A DNA stretch of 64,000 nt from Nocardiopsis sp. ATB16-24 (GCF_030271535.1 NZ_JASCXJ010000011.1:62001-126000), one strand, 5' to 3'. Positions 42,606 to 50,817 are shown, counted from the stretch's first letter. Notes: generated by a model from the letters alone, not told the origin. Translations and numbers: made by a program.

Positions 42606-43553
42606 ATGACCATTCCCCAGCCTCCCCTCCCGGCGGAACCGAAGCCGGGCCTGTCCCTCGGCGCGAAGATCGGCATCGGCTGCGGGGGGTGCGCGTCCAT
42701 TTCCATGGCCGGCTTCCTGTTCCTGCTGTTCATCGGCGCCCTTCTCGGCCCACCGGACACGGAGGCCGAATCGGTGGCGGCCACCCCGTCGCCCTCCCCC
42801 ACCGCGTCACCGACCCCCACCGCACCCGATCTGGTCGGCCTCGACCTGACGGAGGCCGAAGGAGAGATCGACGACTCCGACTTCGCCCTGGGCGAGATCG
42901 TGCTCGCCGCGGCCGGCGACGACCCGGCGTGGAACCGCTCGGCGATGCTGGTGTGCTTCCAGGAGACCGACGACGCCGTCGTCGACCTGGGCGTCGCACC
43001 GGAGGGCACCGACTGCCCCGACGAGCCCGAGGCCGCGCAGGAGTGGCCGACCCTGCCCGGTTTCGTGGACGAGGAGGTCTCCAAGGCGCGCGAGTGGGCC
43101 GAGACCGCGGGCATCGCCGGTGTGGAGGTGTCGGCCGCCTTCGGCGACGTCGACGACCCCGAGCTCGACGAGGCCGACGCCCACCTGGTGTGCGCCCAGT
43201 CCCCCGGGAAGGCGAAGAAGACGGCGCCCTACGAGGACGACCTCGTCCTGAGGCTGCACGTCGTCGAATCCACCGAGGAATGCCCCGACGAGATCGGGGA
43301 CCCACGCCCCGAACCCGAACCCGCCCCCGAGCCACGACCCGAGCCCGCCCCGCAGCCCGAACCGGCTCCACAACCCGAACCCGAACCCGAGCCCCAGCCC
43401 GAACCGGAGCCGGAGGCTCCGTCCCATGTCCAGGGAGTGCACCCGGGGGCGTTCTGCTCCCAGCACTGGCAGTACGGGTACACCACCGCGGGCACCCTCA
43501 TGCAGTGCACGACCACCGCCGAGGACAGCAGGTTCCGCTGGCGCAGGGCCTGA
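42606..43553 (+). CDS. Pro/Glu-repeat membrane-anchored protein
   Basis: 315 residues; ctggag precedes ATG 42606. A short Pro-rich cytoplasmic start, then one membrane segment (IGIGCGGCASISMAGFLFLLF). The extracytoplasmic part has a PASTA-like or DUF4333-like stretch (DLVGLDLTEAEGEIDDSDF; repeated LPGFVDEEVSKAREWAETAG), a repeat of Pro-Glu/Pro-Gln dipeptides (about 240-275), and a small C-terminal cysteine-pair module ending FRWRRA that occurs at the ends of many actinobacterial exported proteins. Likely spans the cell wall. Function unknown. Confidence 0.8.
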   Translation: MTIPQPPLPAEPKPGLSLGAKIGIGCGGCASISMAGFLFLLFIGALLGPPDTEAESVAATPSPSPTASPTPTAPDLVGLDLTEAEGEIDDSDFALGEIVLAAAGDDPAWNRSAMLVCFQETDDAVVDLGVAPEGTDCPDEPEAAQEWPTLPGFVDEEVSKAREWAETAGIAGVEVSAAFGDVDDPELDEADAHLVCAQSPGKAKKTAPYEDDLVLRLHVVESTEECPDEIGDPRPEPEPAPEPRPEPAPQPEPAPQPEPEPEPQPEPEPEAPSHVQGVHPGAFCSQHWQYGYTTAGTLMQCTTTAEDSRFRWRRA

Positions 43554-43560
43554 CCGCCAC

Positions 43561-43589
43561 TTCGGCCCCGGGCCCGACCCGGGGCCGAA
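43561..43589 (+). terminator. Terminator, 11-bp stem
   Basis: TTCGGCCCCGG at 43561-43571, a 7-base loop, and its complement at 43579-43589, eight bases after the stop at 43553. Also positioned to end the convergent CYTH gene. Confidence 0.75.
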
Positions 43590-43636
43590 ACACCACCGGT
43601 GGAGGTCGGGGTTCGCCCACCCGGGACGGTGGGACC

Positions 43637-44176
43637 TCAGACCGACGCCACTCCCACCAGGGCGTCATAGGTGGAGGTGGTGCGTTCCAGCCCCACCCCC
43701 AGTCCGCGCGCCCAGGCGTCCAGTTCGGCCTGCACGACCAGAGCGTCGCGGTCGTCGTCCACGACCAACTCCAGTTCGAGGAAGACGCCCAACCCCTCGA
43801 CCAGGTCCACGCACACCCCGACCCGCCCGGCCCTGCCGGCACGACGGTGCTTGACGATGCGCACGGTCGGTTCGAACCCCATCGCCAGGATCGCGCCGTG
43901 CATCTGTTCCCGATCCACCACGGTCGTCTCGTACTCGGCGCACTCCATGGCGTTGGACAACGGGGTCTTGGTCGTGAACACGTGCACACCGCCGTCCAAC
44001 CCTCGCAGGCGGACGAAGGTGTGTCCGACCCTGCCCATCGTGGGCCTCCACCCCGCGGGGGCGTAGGCCTGGTCGTCCTGGAAGACCGGGTCGCCCAACT
44101 CCACTCCGGCGGTCGTGAGCGCCGCCACCAACTCCTCCAGGTCCGCCACCCGGTACTTCGTCTCGATCTCCCGCAT
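43637..44176 (-). CDS. CYTH-domain protein (CyaB/ThTPase-like)
   Basis: 179 residues. The signature ExExK is present right after the start (MREIETKYR). The rest matches the CYTH tunnel fold: HTFVRLRGLDGGVHVFTTKTP, ECAEYETTVVD, IVKHRRAGRAGRVGVCVDLVEGLGVFLELELV. CYTH proteins hydrolyse triphosphates (thiamine triphosphate, inorganic polyphosphates), and some are class IV adenylate cyclases. Which activity applies is not decidable from sequence alone. It is encoded 1.8 kb from the cyclic-nucleotide-domain encapsulin genes but not in their operon. ATG 44176 is used; a GTG sits immediately upstream. Confidence 0.88.
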   Translation of the reverse strand: MREIETKYRVADLEELVAALTTAGVELGDPVFQDDQAYAPAGWRPTMGRVGHTFVRLRGLDGGVHVFTTKTPLSNAMECAEYETTVVDREQMHGAILAMGFEPTVRIVKHRRAGRAGRVGVCVDLVEGLGVFLELELVVDDDRDALVVQAELDAWARGLGVGLERTTSTYDALVGVASV

Positions 44177-44573
44177 CACAAACCTCTCCGACCTCGACAC
44201 CACCGACTCCGGGAGCGTACCGAGAGCACGCCGTGAGCAGCGCGGATACCGAGAATTCGGCTCCTCGGTCCTGCTCGGGGGGCCGCCCGGCACCCGTCGG
44301 ACGGTACCCGCGCCCCCGGGAGCCGTGTTCGGCCCCGCCCGGGCACGGGTGCGCACACCGCGCGCAAAAGTGGGAGGCCAGGACGGCGTTTCCTCGGGCG
44401 CCGATGGGTAGTCGCCCCGATAAACCACCGCCGACCAGCCACAACGACCGACAGGGCGGTACGAACGCCTCGCACGCTCGGCCGGCTCGGCCTCCCGGCC
44501 ACGGACCCGCGACAGAGCGGTCCGGCAGGGGGCACGCGATCCGGCGACTCCACCCACGGAGGAGATGAGTCCC
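44177..44573. other. Non-coding gap between CYTH and alcohol dehydrogenase genes
   Basis: About 395 bp upstream of both divergent genes. I found no convincing operator, promoter pair or gene. Confidence 0.4.
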
Positions 44574-45674
44574 ATGCAGGTCACGGCGGCAGTCGCCCGC
44601 ACCCAAGGAGACCCGTTCACCATCGAGGAGCTCGAACTCGACGAGCCCCGACACGACGAGGCGCGCGTCCGCCTCGTGGCGACGGGTGTCTGTCACACCG
44701 ACGCCGTGGTCCGCGACGGTGTCTACCCGACTCCTCTCCCCGCCGTCCTGGGCCACGAGGGCGCCGGCGTGGTCGAGGCCGTCGGCGACTCCATCACCAC
44801 GGTCCGGCCCGGTGACCACGTCGTCCTCGCCGCGGCCTACTGCGGGCGCTGCACCCGGTGCCGCCGCGGGCAGATGGCCTACTGTGAGAACCTCTTCGCC
44901 GCCGACTTCGGTGGTCGGCGCCTCGACGGCAGCACCGCCTTTCGCTCGAACGGGGAGACCGTCTCGTCCCACTTCTTCGGACAGTCGTCCTTCTCCACGT
45001 TCACCAACGTCGTGGAGGAGTCGATCGTCAAGGTCGACCCCGACATCCCTTTGGAATACCTCGGCCCTCTGGGTTGTGGTTTCAACACGGGGGCCGGGAC
45101 CATCCTCAACGAACTACGCCCCGAGATCGCCTCCTCCCTGGCCGTCTTCGGCACCGGCGCGGTCGGCAGCGCCGCCGTCATGGCCGCCAAGGTCGCCGAC
45201 TGCGCCACCATCGTCGCCGTCGACATCCACGACTCACGCCTTGAGACGGCGCGCGAGCTGGGCGCCACGCACACGATCAACACCACCACCGAGGACATCA
45301 CCACCCGGTTGTCCGAGATCACCGACGGTCGGGGGCTCGACCACGTCGTCGACACCACCGGACGACCGGAACTGCTGCACGCCGCCGCCGACTCGCTCGG
45401 CGTGCGGGGCACGGTGGCGCTGGTCGGAGCCTCTCCGGCGGGCACCGAGGCCACGTTCGAGATCGGTGAGTCGTTGATCAAGGGCTGGACCTTCAAGACC
45501 GTGGTCCAGGGCAGTTCGGTACCGCAGGTCTTCGTCCCCCGGATGATCCACCTCTGGAAACAGGGCCGATTCCCGATCGAGAAGCTCATGCGCCGCTACG
45601 ACCTGAAGGAGATCAACCAGGGCTTCGCCGACTCGGCCTCCGGCACGACGGTCAAGCCGGTCGTCGTCTTCTGA
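44574..45674 (+). CDS. Zinc-dependent alcohol dehydrogenase (MDR family)
   Basis: 366 residues. Catalytic zinc ligands are in GVCHTD and GHEGAGVVEAVG; structural-zinc cysteines are in CGRCTRCRRGQMAYC. A Rossmann site is in AVFGTGAVGSAAVMAAKVA. The sequence resembles aryl-alcohol or S-(hydroxymethyl)glutathione/mycothiol-type NAD-dependent alcohol dehydrogenases. A GGAGG site is two bases from an ATG at 44565 but at good distance from ATG 44574, so 44574 is preferred. A single gene followed by a terminator. Confidence 0.92.
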   Translation: MQVTAAVARTQGDPFTIEELELDEPRHDEARVRLVATGVCHTDAVVRDGVYPTPLPAVLGHEGAGVVEAVGDSITTVRPGDHVVLAAAYCGRCTRCRRGQMAYCENLFAADFGGRRLDGSTAFRSNGETVSSHFFGQSSFSTFTNVVEESIVKVDPDIPLEYLGPLGCGFNTGAGTILNELRPEIASSLAVFGTGAVGSAAVMAAKVADCATIVAVDIHDSRLETARELGATHTINTTTEDITTRLSEITDGRGLDHVVDTTGRPELLHAAADSLGVRGTVALVGASPAGTEATFEIGESLIKGWTFKTVVQGSSVPQVFVPRMIHLWKQGRFPIEKLMRRYDLKEINQGFADSASGTTVKPVVVF

Positions 45675-45719
45675 CCAGCGGGGCGTGCGGCGGCGATGAT
45701 CGCCTCGCGCCTCCCGAAC

Positions 45720-45757
45720 CCCTCCACGGCTCGCTCCCGGTGCCGAGCCGTGGAGGG
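45720..45757 (+). terminator. Terminator of the alcohol dehydrogenase gene
   Basis: CCTCCACGGCTCG at 45721-45733 and its complement at 45744-45756, plus one more flanking pair; 10-base loop. Confidence 0.78.
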
Positions 45758-46105
45758 CTCCTCTTCGGGCACCGGTGGTGGGTGGTGCGGCCCTGGCGGT
45801 CCCCCTGTCGGTGGCGCGCGTCCGAGGCGGGCCGACCGGCCCCTCACTCCAGGGTCGACGCAGGCGACGGCCCCGGCGCGGGCCTCCCCCGTCCGTGCCG
45901 GGAACGGCCGGGGCCCGCCCGCCTCGGTGGGCGTGGCCGTCACAGGCTCCCGCACCGATTCGTCCCCTCGAAGAACCGCCACCGGAGCCCAGAGCGACCA
46001 CCGGTGCCCGCGGTCGAGGGACGCGGGTCGCCGGTGCGTCCGGTGATCACGACCAACGACGGGCCCTGAGCGGCACCGACCGTTCGGTGCTTCCTCACAC
46101 GCGAG

Positions 46106-46123
46106 CGCGAAGGAACGTTCGCG
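46106..46123 (+). promoter_or_regulatory. Possible operator upstream of the pirin gene
   Basis: CGCGAA-GGAACG-TTCGCG is an inverted repeat, 128 bases before the pirin start. The gap 45758-46250 otherwise has no gene. Confidence 0.3.
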
Positions 46124-46250
46124 AGGCGGAGCGCGTACGTTGGACCGTGGACGGGCGAGGTTTCGAGGCTCCCGTACCCCTCGGCCCTCACGGGGAGAGC
46201 GTCGACATCGCGACCGTCGTCTCCACGTCCGCGACGAAAGGGGCATCTCG

Positions 46251-47303
46251 ATGACCAACCCCGAGGCGAACCCGAAGACCCACGTGTGCGCCGACGGCGG
46301 CCTGCCCGGGCCGTGGGCCGAGCGCGAAGGCGGAGCTCCGGTCGAGATCATCACCGCCCGCGCCGTGCCCCTGGGCGGGCCGCGCGCCATGAACGTGCGC
46401 CGTACCCTGCCGCAACGACAGCGTTCGTTGATCGGCGCGTGGTGCTTCCTCGACCACTACGGACCGGACGAGGTGACGGCCACCGGCGGAATGGACGTGG
46501 CCCCGCATCCGCACACAGGGTTGCAGACGCTCAGTTGGTTGTTCGAGGGGACCATCGCCCACATCGACTCCGGTGGACACAGCGCCCACGTCCTCCCCGG
46601 AGAGATGAATCTGATGACGGCGGGTGCGGGCATCTGCCACTCCGAGACCTCCACGCCCGGCACCGAGCGACTCCACGGGGTGCAGTTGTGGATCGCCCTT
46701 CCGGAGGAGGCACGCCACAGGCCCGAGCGTCGATTCGAGAACTTCGTCCCCGACCCCGTGGAATTCGACGGGGGGTCCGCGCTGGTGTTCCTCGGTTCCC
46801 TGCTCGGCTCGCGGTCACCGGTGCGCACGCACACGCCACTGGTGGGCGCCGAGATCGGACTCGAACCGGGCAGGACCCTCGACCTGTCGGTCGACCCCGG
46901 GTTCGAACACGGCCTGCTGGTGGACACCGGTGAGGCGGTCACCCTCGAAGGCGTGCACGTGCCCAAGGACGCCGTGGGCTACACCGGTGTGGACAATCGG
47001 ACCCTGCGGATCGCCAACGGCGGCGACGGACCGGCCAGACTCGTGTTCCTGGGAGGCGCGCCCTTCACCGAGGAGGTCCTCATGTGGTGGAACTTCCTGG
47101 GCCGCTCGATGGAGGAGATCCGGCGGTACCGGCAGGAGTGGCAGGACCACGGCGAGCGGTTCGGGCGCGTCGAGGGCTACGTGGGCCACGGCGGCCCCGG
47201 AAGGAACCGTGAGGGGATGGACCGGCTCCCCGCCCCGGAGCTGCCGCCGGTGCGGATACGTCCGAGGAAGAACCCGCCGCCCCACGCACGATTCCAGGAC
47301 TGA
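46251..47303 (+). CDS. Pirin-family cupin protein
   Basis: 350 residues. Two cupin domains; the N-terminal metal-binding pattern is HPHTGLQTLSWLFEG...GAGICHSE (two His, one His, one Glu). Bacterial pirins are reported as quercetinases or as redox-sensitive regulators; the role here is unknown. A Pro/Arg-rich C-terminal tail (LPAPELPPVRIRPRKNPPP) extends beyond the usual fold. ATG 46251 is preceded by aaagggg at about 7-12 bases. Confidence 0.9.
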   Translation: MTNPEANPKTHVCADGGLPGPWAEREGGAPVEIITARAVPLGGPRAMNVRRTLPQRQRSLIGAWCFLDHYGPDEVTATGGMDVAPHPHTGLQTLSWLFEGTIAHIDSGGHSAHVLPGEMNLMTAGAGICHSETSTPGTERLHGVQLWIALPEEARHRPERRFENFVPDPVEFDGGSALVFLGSLLGSRSPVRTHTPLVGAEIGLEPGRTLDLSVDPGFEHGLLVDTGEAVTLEGVHVPKDAVGYTGVDNRTLRIANGGDGPARLVFLGGAPFTEEVLMWWNFLGRSMEEIRRYRQEWQDHGERFGRVEGYVGHGGPGRNREGMDRLPAPELPPVRIRPRKNPPPHARFQD

Positions 47304-47492
47304 CCGGTCCTGCGGGCGCCCGAGTCGGGGAACTCCCCACGCCGATCCCGCCCGGAGGCGGTCGTCCCATGCACAGGTGACGGGGACGGGGACGGGGTCT
47401 CTCCCAGGAGTGACGTTCCCGGCCGGACCTCATCGCCCGGTGCGGCGGGGCCCGGAAGGGTCACGGACGTGCCTTCCGAGCCCCTTGCGTGT

Positions 47493-48809
47493 TCAGTGCG
47501 GTGACGGCGGCCGTTCCAGGCCCAGATGGCCCCGGAGCGTGTCCGACTCGTACTCGCGGCGGAAGAGCCCGCGCTGTTGCAGGATGGGGACCACGTGGTC
47601 CACGAAGTCGTCGATCCCGCCCGGCAGCGACGGCGGCATGAGGTTGAACCCGTCCGCGCCGCCGTTCTCGTACCACGCGATCATCCGGTCGGCGATCTGC
47701 TCGGGCGTTCCGACCATGGTGCAGTGCCCTCCGCCGGCGGCCAGGCGGCCGAGCAACTGCCGCACCGTGGGTCGTTCCGCACTGATGATGCGCAGAATGG
47801 TCTCGTAGCGGCCCTGGGGTCCGGTGAACTCCTCCAGTGGCGGCAGATCGGGAACCGGTGCGTCCAACTCCCAGTCGGAGCAGTCCTGTTCGATGAACAG
47901 GCCCAACTGCTGCAACGACTCCTCGGTCGGCAACAGTTCGTCCAGTTCGCTCTGCTTGGCCCGGGCCTCCCGCTCGGTGGAACCGACGTAGGTGACCAGG
48001 CCGGGCATGATGGCGACGGCTCCGGGGTCGCGGCCGGCCCGACGGATCCGCGCTTTGACGTCGCTGTAGTAGTCCTGGGCACTGGGCAGGTCGTAGGCCA
48101 CGGAGTAGACGGCCTCCGCGCGGCGGGCCGCCAGCTCGCGTCCCTGCTGCGACGAACCCGCCTGGAACAGCACCGGGTGTCCCTGCACCGGACGCGGCAC
48201 GTTCAACGGGCCGTCCACCCGGAAGTGCTCCCCCCGGTGGTCGACCGGCCGCACCAGGTCCGGGTCCGCGAAGAGCCCGCCCCGGTCGTAGTGGAGGGCA
48301 TCATCGCTCCAGGAGTCCCACAACCCCAGCACCACCTCCACGAACTCCTCGGCGCGCGCGTAGCGCTCCTGGTGCGTGGGCATCCGCTCGTACCCGTGGT
48401 TGCGGGCCTCGCCGTCGAACATGGACGTCACCACGTTCCACCCCACCCTCCCCCCGCTGATGTGGTCCAGGGAGGCCAGCAGACGGGCCGCGTGGAAGGG
48501 CGTGTAGAACGTGCTGGACACGGTGCTGACCAGACCGATGTGCCGGGTGGCCCGGCTCATGGCCGCCAGGGTGGTCAACGGTTCGAGGAACCACCACGGA
48601 CCTCCGGCGACATCGCCCGCGGCGTGGCCGTCGGCGAAGAACACCGCGTCCAGGCGACCGCGTTCGGCGGTACGGGCCAGTTCCTCGAAGTAGGTGATGT
48701 CACCGATCCGTTCGGCCGGCGAGTCGGGGTGACGCCAGGCGGCCTTGTGGTGGCCGCAGCCGAAGATGAACAGGTTGAGGTGCATCCGGCGGTCGGGGGC
48801 GGCGGCCAT
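47493..48809 (-). CDS. Flavin-dependent monooxygenase, NtaA/SnaA/DszA/RutA-type
   Basis: 438 residues of the bacterial luciferase-like class. Features: HLNLFIFGCGHHKAAWRHP at the N-terminus, DAVFFADGHAAGD, GLVSTVSSTFYTPFHAARLLASLDHISGGRVGWNVVTS, then HPVLFQAGSSQQGRELAARRAEAVY and a C-terminal TGADGFNLMP-like pattern. These enzymes use FMNH2 and oxygen to open rings or cleave C-N or C-S bonds, and need a separate flavin reductase, which is not seen here. The start codon overlaps the stop of the SDR gene upstream (TGATG), so both are under the same TPP riboswitch. Confidence 0.92.
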   Translation of the reverse strand: MAAAPDRRMHLNLFIFGCGHHKAAWRHPDSPAERIGDITYFEELARTAERGRLDAVFFADGHAAGDVAGGPWWFLEPLTTLAAMSRATRHIGLVSTVSSTFYTPFHAARLLASLDHISGGRVGWNVVTSMFDGEARNHGYERMPTHQERYARAEEFVEVVLGLWDSWSDDALHYDRGGLFADPDLVRPVDHRGEHFRVDGPLNVPRPVQGHPVLFQAGSSQQGRELAARRAEAVYSVAYDLPSAQDYYSDVKARIRRAGRDPGAVAIMPGLVTYVGSTEREARAKQSELDELLPTEESLQQLGLFIEQDCSDWELDAPVPDLPPLEEFTGPQGRYETILRIISAERPTVRQLLGRLAAGGGHCTMVGTPEQIADRMIAWYENGGADGFNLMPPSLPGGIDDFVDHVVPILQQRGLFRREYESDTLRGHLGLERPPSPH

Positions 48810-49591
48810 CAGTTCATCACCAGTCCGCCGTCGACGACGAGGTTCTGCCCCGTGACCGCGCGTGCCCAGGGGGAGGCGAAGTACAGGGCCGCGTCGGCGA
48901 ACTCCTCGGGGGTGGTGACCCGCCGCAACGGGGTACCGGAGGCGATCAGGTCGAACACCGCCTCGGGGGTGGCGGAGCTGGCGTCGGTGGTGCGCAGCAG
49001 CCCGCCGGAGACCATGTTGACGGTGATGCCGTCGGGGCCCAGGTCATGGGCGAGGGTGCGGGTCAGGGAGAGCAGTGCCGCCTTGGCCGCGGTGTAGTCG
49101 TGGTAGGGGACCACGGGGTGCTGGAACAGGTTGGTGCCCACGTTGACGATCCGACCGAACCCGCTCTCCCGCATCCCCGCCAGCGCGGCCTGCACGGTGT
49201 TCAGCGCGCCCTGGACGGTACCGCTGAACTGCCGGTCGAGGTCCTTCCAGGTGAGGGTGTTCGCGCGGGGTCGTGCGTCCCCGTTGAAGGAGAAGTCGAC
49301 GAGCGCGTTGTTGACGACGGTGGTCACCGGGGAGCCGAAGTGCTGCTGTGCGGTGCGTAGCATGTCGGCGACCTGTTCGGGGTCGCGGACGTCGGCCTCG
49401 ACGGCCAGCGCGTGTCCGGGGCGGGTGTCGGCCAACTCCCGGGCGGCCTCGCCGCTGGACCGGTAGTTGATCACCACGCGTGCGCCCTCGCGCAGGAACG
49501 CGCGTACCAGGTGGGAGCCCAGTCCGCGAGCCCCACCGGTGACGACGACCGTCTGCCGGTCGAGGGGAAGCGCGGTACGGGAAGAACTCAT
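48809..49591 (-). CDS. Short-chain dehydrogenase/reductase (FabG-like)
   Basis: 260 residues. NAD(P) site GGARGLGS at residues 18-25; NNALVD (NNAG variant); catalytic Tyr/Lys in YTAAK. The usual catalytic Ser, about 13 residues before the Tyr, is replaced (VGTNLFQHPVVPYHDY), so activity may be altered or use Thr. C-terminal FASPWARAVTGQNLVVDGG is typical. ATG 49591 follows AAAGG, and this ribosome-site/start region is complementary to a segment of the leader. First gene of a two-gene operon preceded by a TPP riboswitch. Confidence 0.92.
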   Translation of the reverse strand: MSSSRTALPLDRQTVVVTGGARGLGSHLVRAFLREGARVVINYRSSGEAARELADTRPGHALAVEADVRDPEQVADMLRTAQQHFGSPVTTVVNNALVDFSFNGDARPRANTLTWKDLDRQFSGTVQGALNTVQAALAGMRESGFGRIVNVGTNLFQHPVVPYHDYTAAKAALLSLTRTLAHDLGPDGITVNMVSGGLLRTTDASSATPEAVFDLIASGTPLRRVTTPEEFADAALYFASPWARAVTGQNLVVDGGLVMN

Positions 49592-49639
49592 CGGTGGCCT
49601 TTCTGACATGGGCGAAGGCATTCCTCTTGGCCACCGATG
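49589..49639 (-). promoter_or_regulatory. Expression platform of the TPP riboswitch (start-codon sequestrator)
   Basis: On the minus strand CATCGGTGGCC (49639-49629) is an exact complement of GGCCACCGATG (49599-49589), whose last three bases are the SDR start codon and whose first bases overlap the AAAGG ribosome site. The same leader segment can instead form the local hairpin CCGATG-A-CATCGG with the bases just upstream. These are mutually exclusive structures, as expected for translational control. Pairing was read by eye; no folding energy was computed. Confidence 0.7.
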
Positions 49640-49655
49640 TCATCGGCCGTGTGCG

Positions 49656-49740
49656 GACATCCCTTCGCCGGCGTTATCCGGATCAGGTTCGACGGGTGTC
49701 ATCTCAGCCCGGATCAGCAGATCCCGGGCACCCCGTGTCA
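49656..49740 (-). ncRNA. TPP riboswitch (THI element)
   Basis: The minus strand carries the conserved elements in order: ACACGGGGTGCCC, a variable hairpin (GGATCTGCTGATCC), the CTGAGAT core, ACCCGTCGAACCTGATC, the GGATAACGCCGGCG stem and AAGGGATGTC. P1 closes with TGACA/TGTC-type pairing. The match to the classical thi box is close at nearly all invariant positions. It lies 65 bases upstream of the SDR start and should repress or alter the SDR-monooxygenase operon when thiamine pyrophosphate is abundant. Confidence 0.95.
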
Positions 49741-50270
49741 CTGGAGCACAAGGTAGCCCATGAGCGCGGCCCCCGGCCACCGGGGTGCGGTCCGGTGCAC
49801 GTTCACACTCCGTGGGAAGGCGCGGGCTTCGACCTTGGAGTAGGCCCTGACCTGGGTCTTCGCGGCAGGGCGGGTTCACCCGAGCCCGGGGGTTCGTGGT
49901 GCTCGACGGTCCAGCCCGTTCCCAAGGCCGCTCTTCGGAGCAGGGCAACCCACCCCGAAGACGGGTGACGTCGCAGGGGTCGAGCGCGTCCGTGTGCCTC
50001 GTTCGGAAAGCGGGGGGACCACGGGAGAAGGAGACTCCCCTCGACCTGGCGGCGAACCCTGTTCCAGGGCCGTTCTCGACACCAAAAGTGGTCCTGGAAC
50101 GGGGGCGGCGGAGGTGTCACCGACGTGCCACGTGGAGGCGGTCGCGTCTTCGGCGGGTACCGGCCGAAGACCGAACTCCCTGCCCGAGGGTGGTGGGCGA
50201 GCCGGCGAAGAGCACAGAAGTACCCGAGACCCTCACACGGGGGACGGGGCCCTCGTTCCATAGCCTTCAA
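49741..50270. other. Non-coding region between the riboswitch and the catabolic operon
   Basis: About 530 bp with no convincing gene. Inverted repeats are present: CCCTGTTCCAGG (50057-50068) with CCTGGAACGGGG (50093-50104), and GTCTTCGGC (50146-50154) with GCCGAAGAC (50163-50171). Their role is not known. Confidence 0.45.
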
Positions 50271-50299
50271 TTGTTCCGATAAGTGGGATACTGTTCCAC
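50271..50299 (+). promoter_or_regulatory. Candidate operator with direct TGTTCC repeats
   Basis: TGTTCC at 50272-50277 and again at 50292-50297, exactly 20 bases apart (two helical turns). The second copy lies in the near-palindrome GTGGGA-TACTG-TTCCAC (50283-50299). It lies 270 bases upstream of the operon. Confidence 0.4.
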
Positions 50300-50489
50300 G
50301 CTCAGATGGCAAGGCGCCACTCGCCACCCCACCCCCTCGACCGCGCGCCCATGACCCCCTCGGCCCACTTTCGCCCGTACTCGCTGCTCGAAAGCGGGTG
50401 CCGCCAACAGAACGCCCCGCGCAACCTTCGGCACGGACAGTGGTCTTCGCACCAGGGCATTGACGACGCAGACACCAAAACCTACGATA

Positions 50490-50508
50490 ACCGGAACGCT
50501 GTCCCGGT
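50490..50508 (+). promoter_or_regulatory. Candidate operator next to the catabolic operon
   Basis: ACCGGAACGCTGTCCCGGT has arms of eight bases with one mismatch (ACCGG-AC and GT-CCGGT). It lies about 60 bases before the first start codon of the operon. Confidence 0.4.
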
Positions 50509-50568
50509 AAGAGGAATACACGCTTCTACGTGGACGGCAACACACGAACCAGAGTGAGGGGTCCGGCA

Positions 50569-50817
50569 GTGACGAAGTTCGACCCACTGATCCGCGGCGC
50601 CGACATCACGCTCCCGCCCCCCAAGGCCTCTCGAGCCGTATGCGCGCAACAGGACTCAGAGTCCGCACAGGCCCGCCTCCCCTTCACGGGGTCCGCCACG
50701 GGGACGGCCGCACGGCGCACACCGACGCGCGGTCGGGCCGTCCGTGGAGACGGGGCCGTGGCGGAGGAGCCCTCGATCGGCCACCCACTCCGCTTCCAGG
50801 AAGGGAGCTCCCGGTGA
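50569..50817 (+). pseudogene. Relict amidohydrolase (internally deleted), 82 codons
   Basis: GTG 50569 follows a GAGGGG ribosome site. The first residues TKFDPLIRGADITLPP match the start of dihydropyrimidinase/allantoinase-type amidohydrolases (FDLLIRGG..V.P). The last third, TRGRAVRGDGAVAEEP then GHPLR, matches their C-terminal end (TFVRGR..V.DG.V...P..G). The roughly 380-residue catalytic middle with all metal ligands is missing, and the two ends are still in one frame. The stop overlaps the GTG of the next gene (GTGA). It may survive as a translational leader. Assignment is by pattern recall only. Confidence 0.55.

Noticed and set aside
43310-43430. Pro-Glu codon repeat as CRISPR or tandem DNA repeat array
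   Set aside because: The repeat is a coding Pro/Glu/Gln dipeptide run in frame within the gene, without spacers.
49803-50327. 174-codon minus-strand frame in the long gap
   Set aside because: Pro/Arg-rich composition, no ribosome site and no family resemblance.
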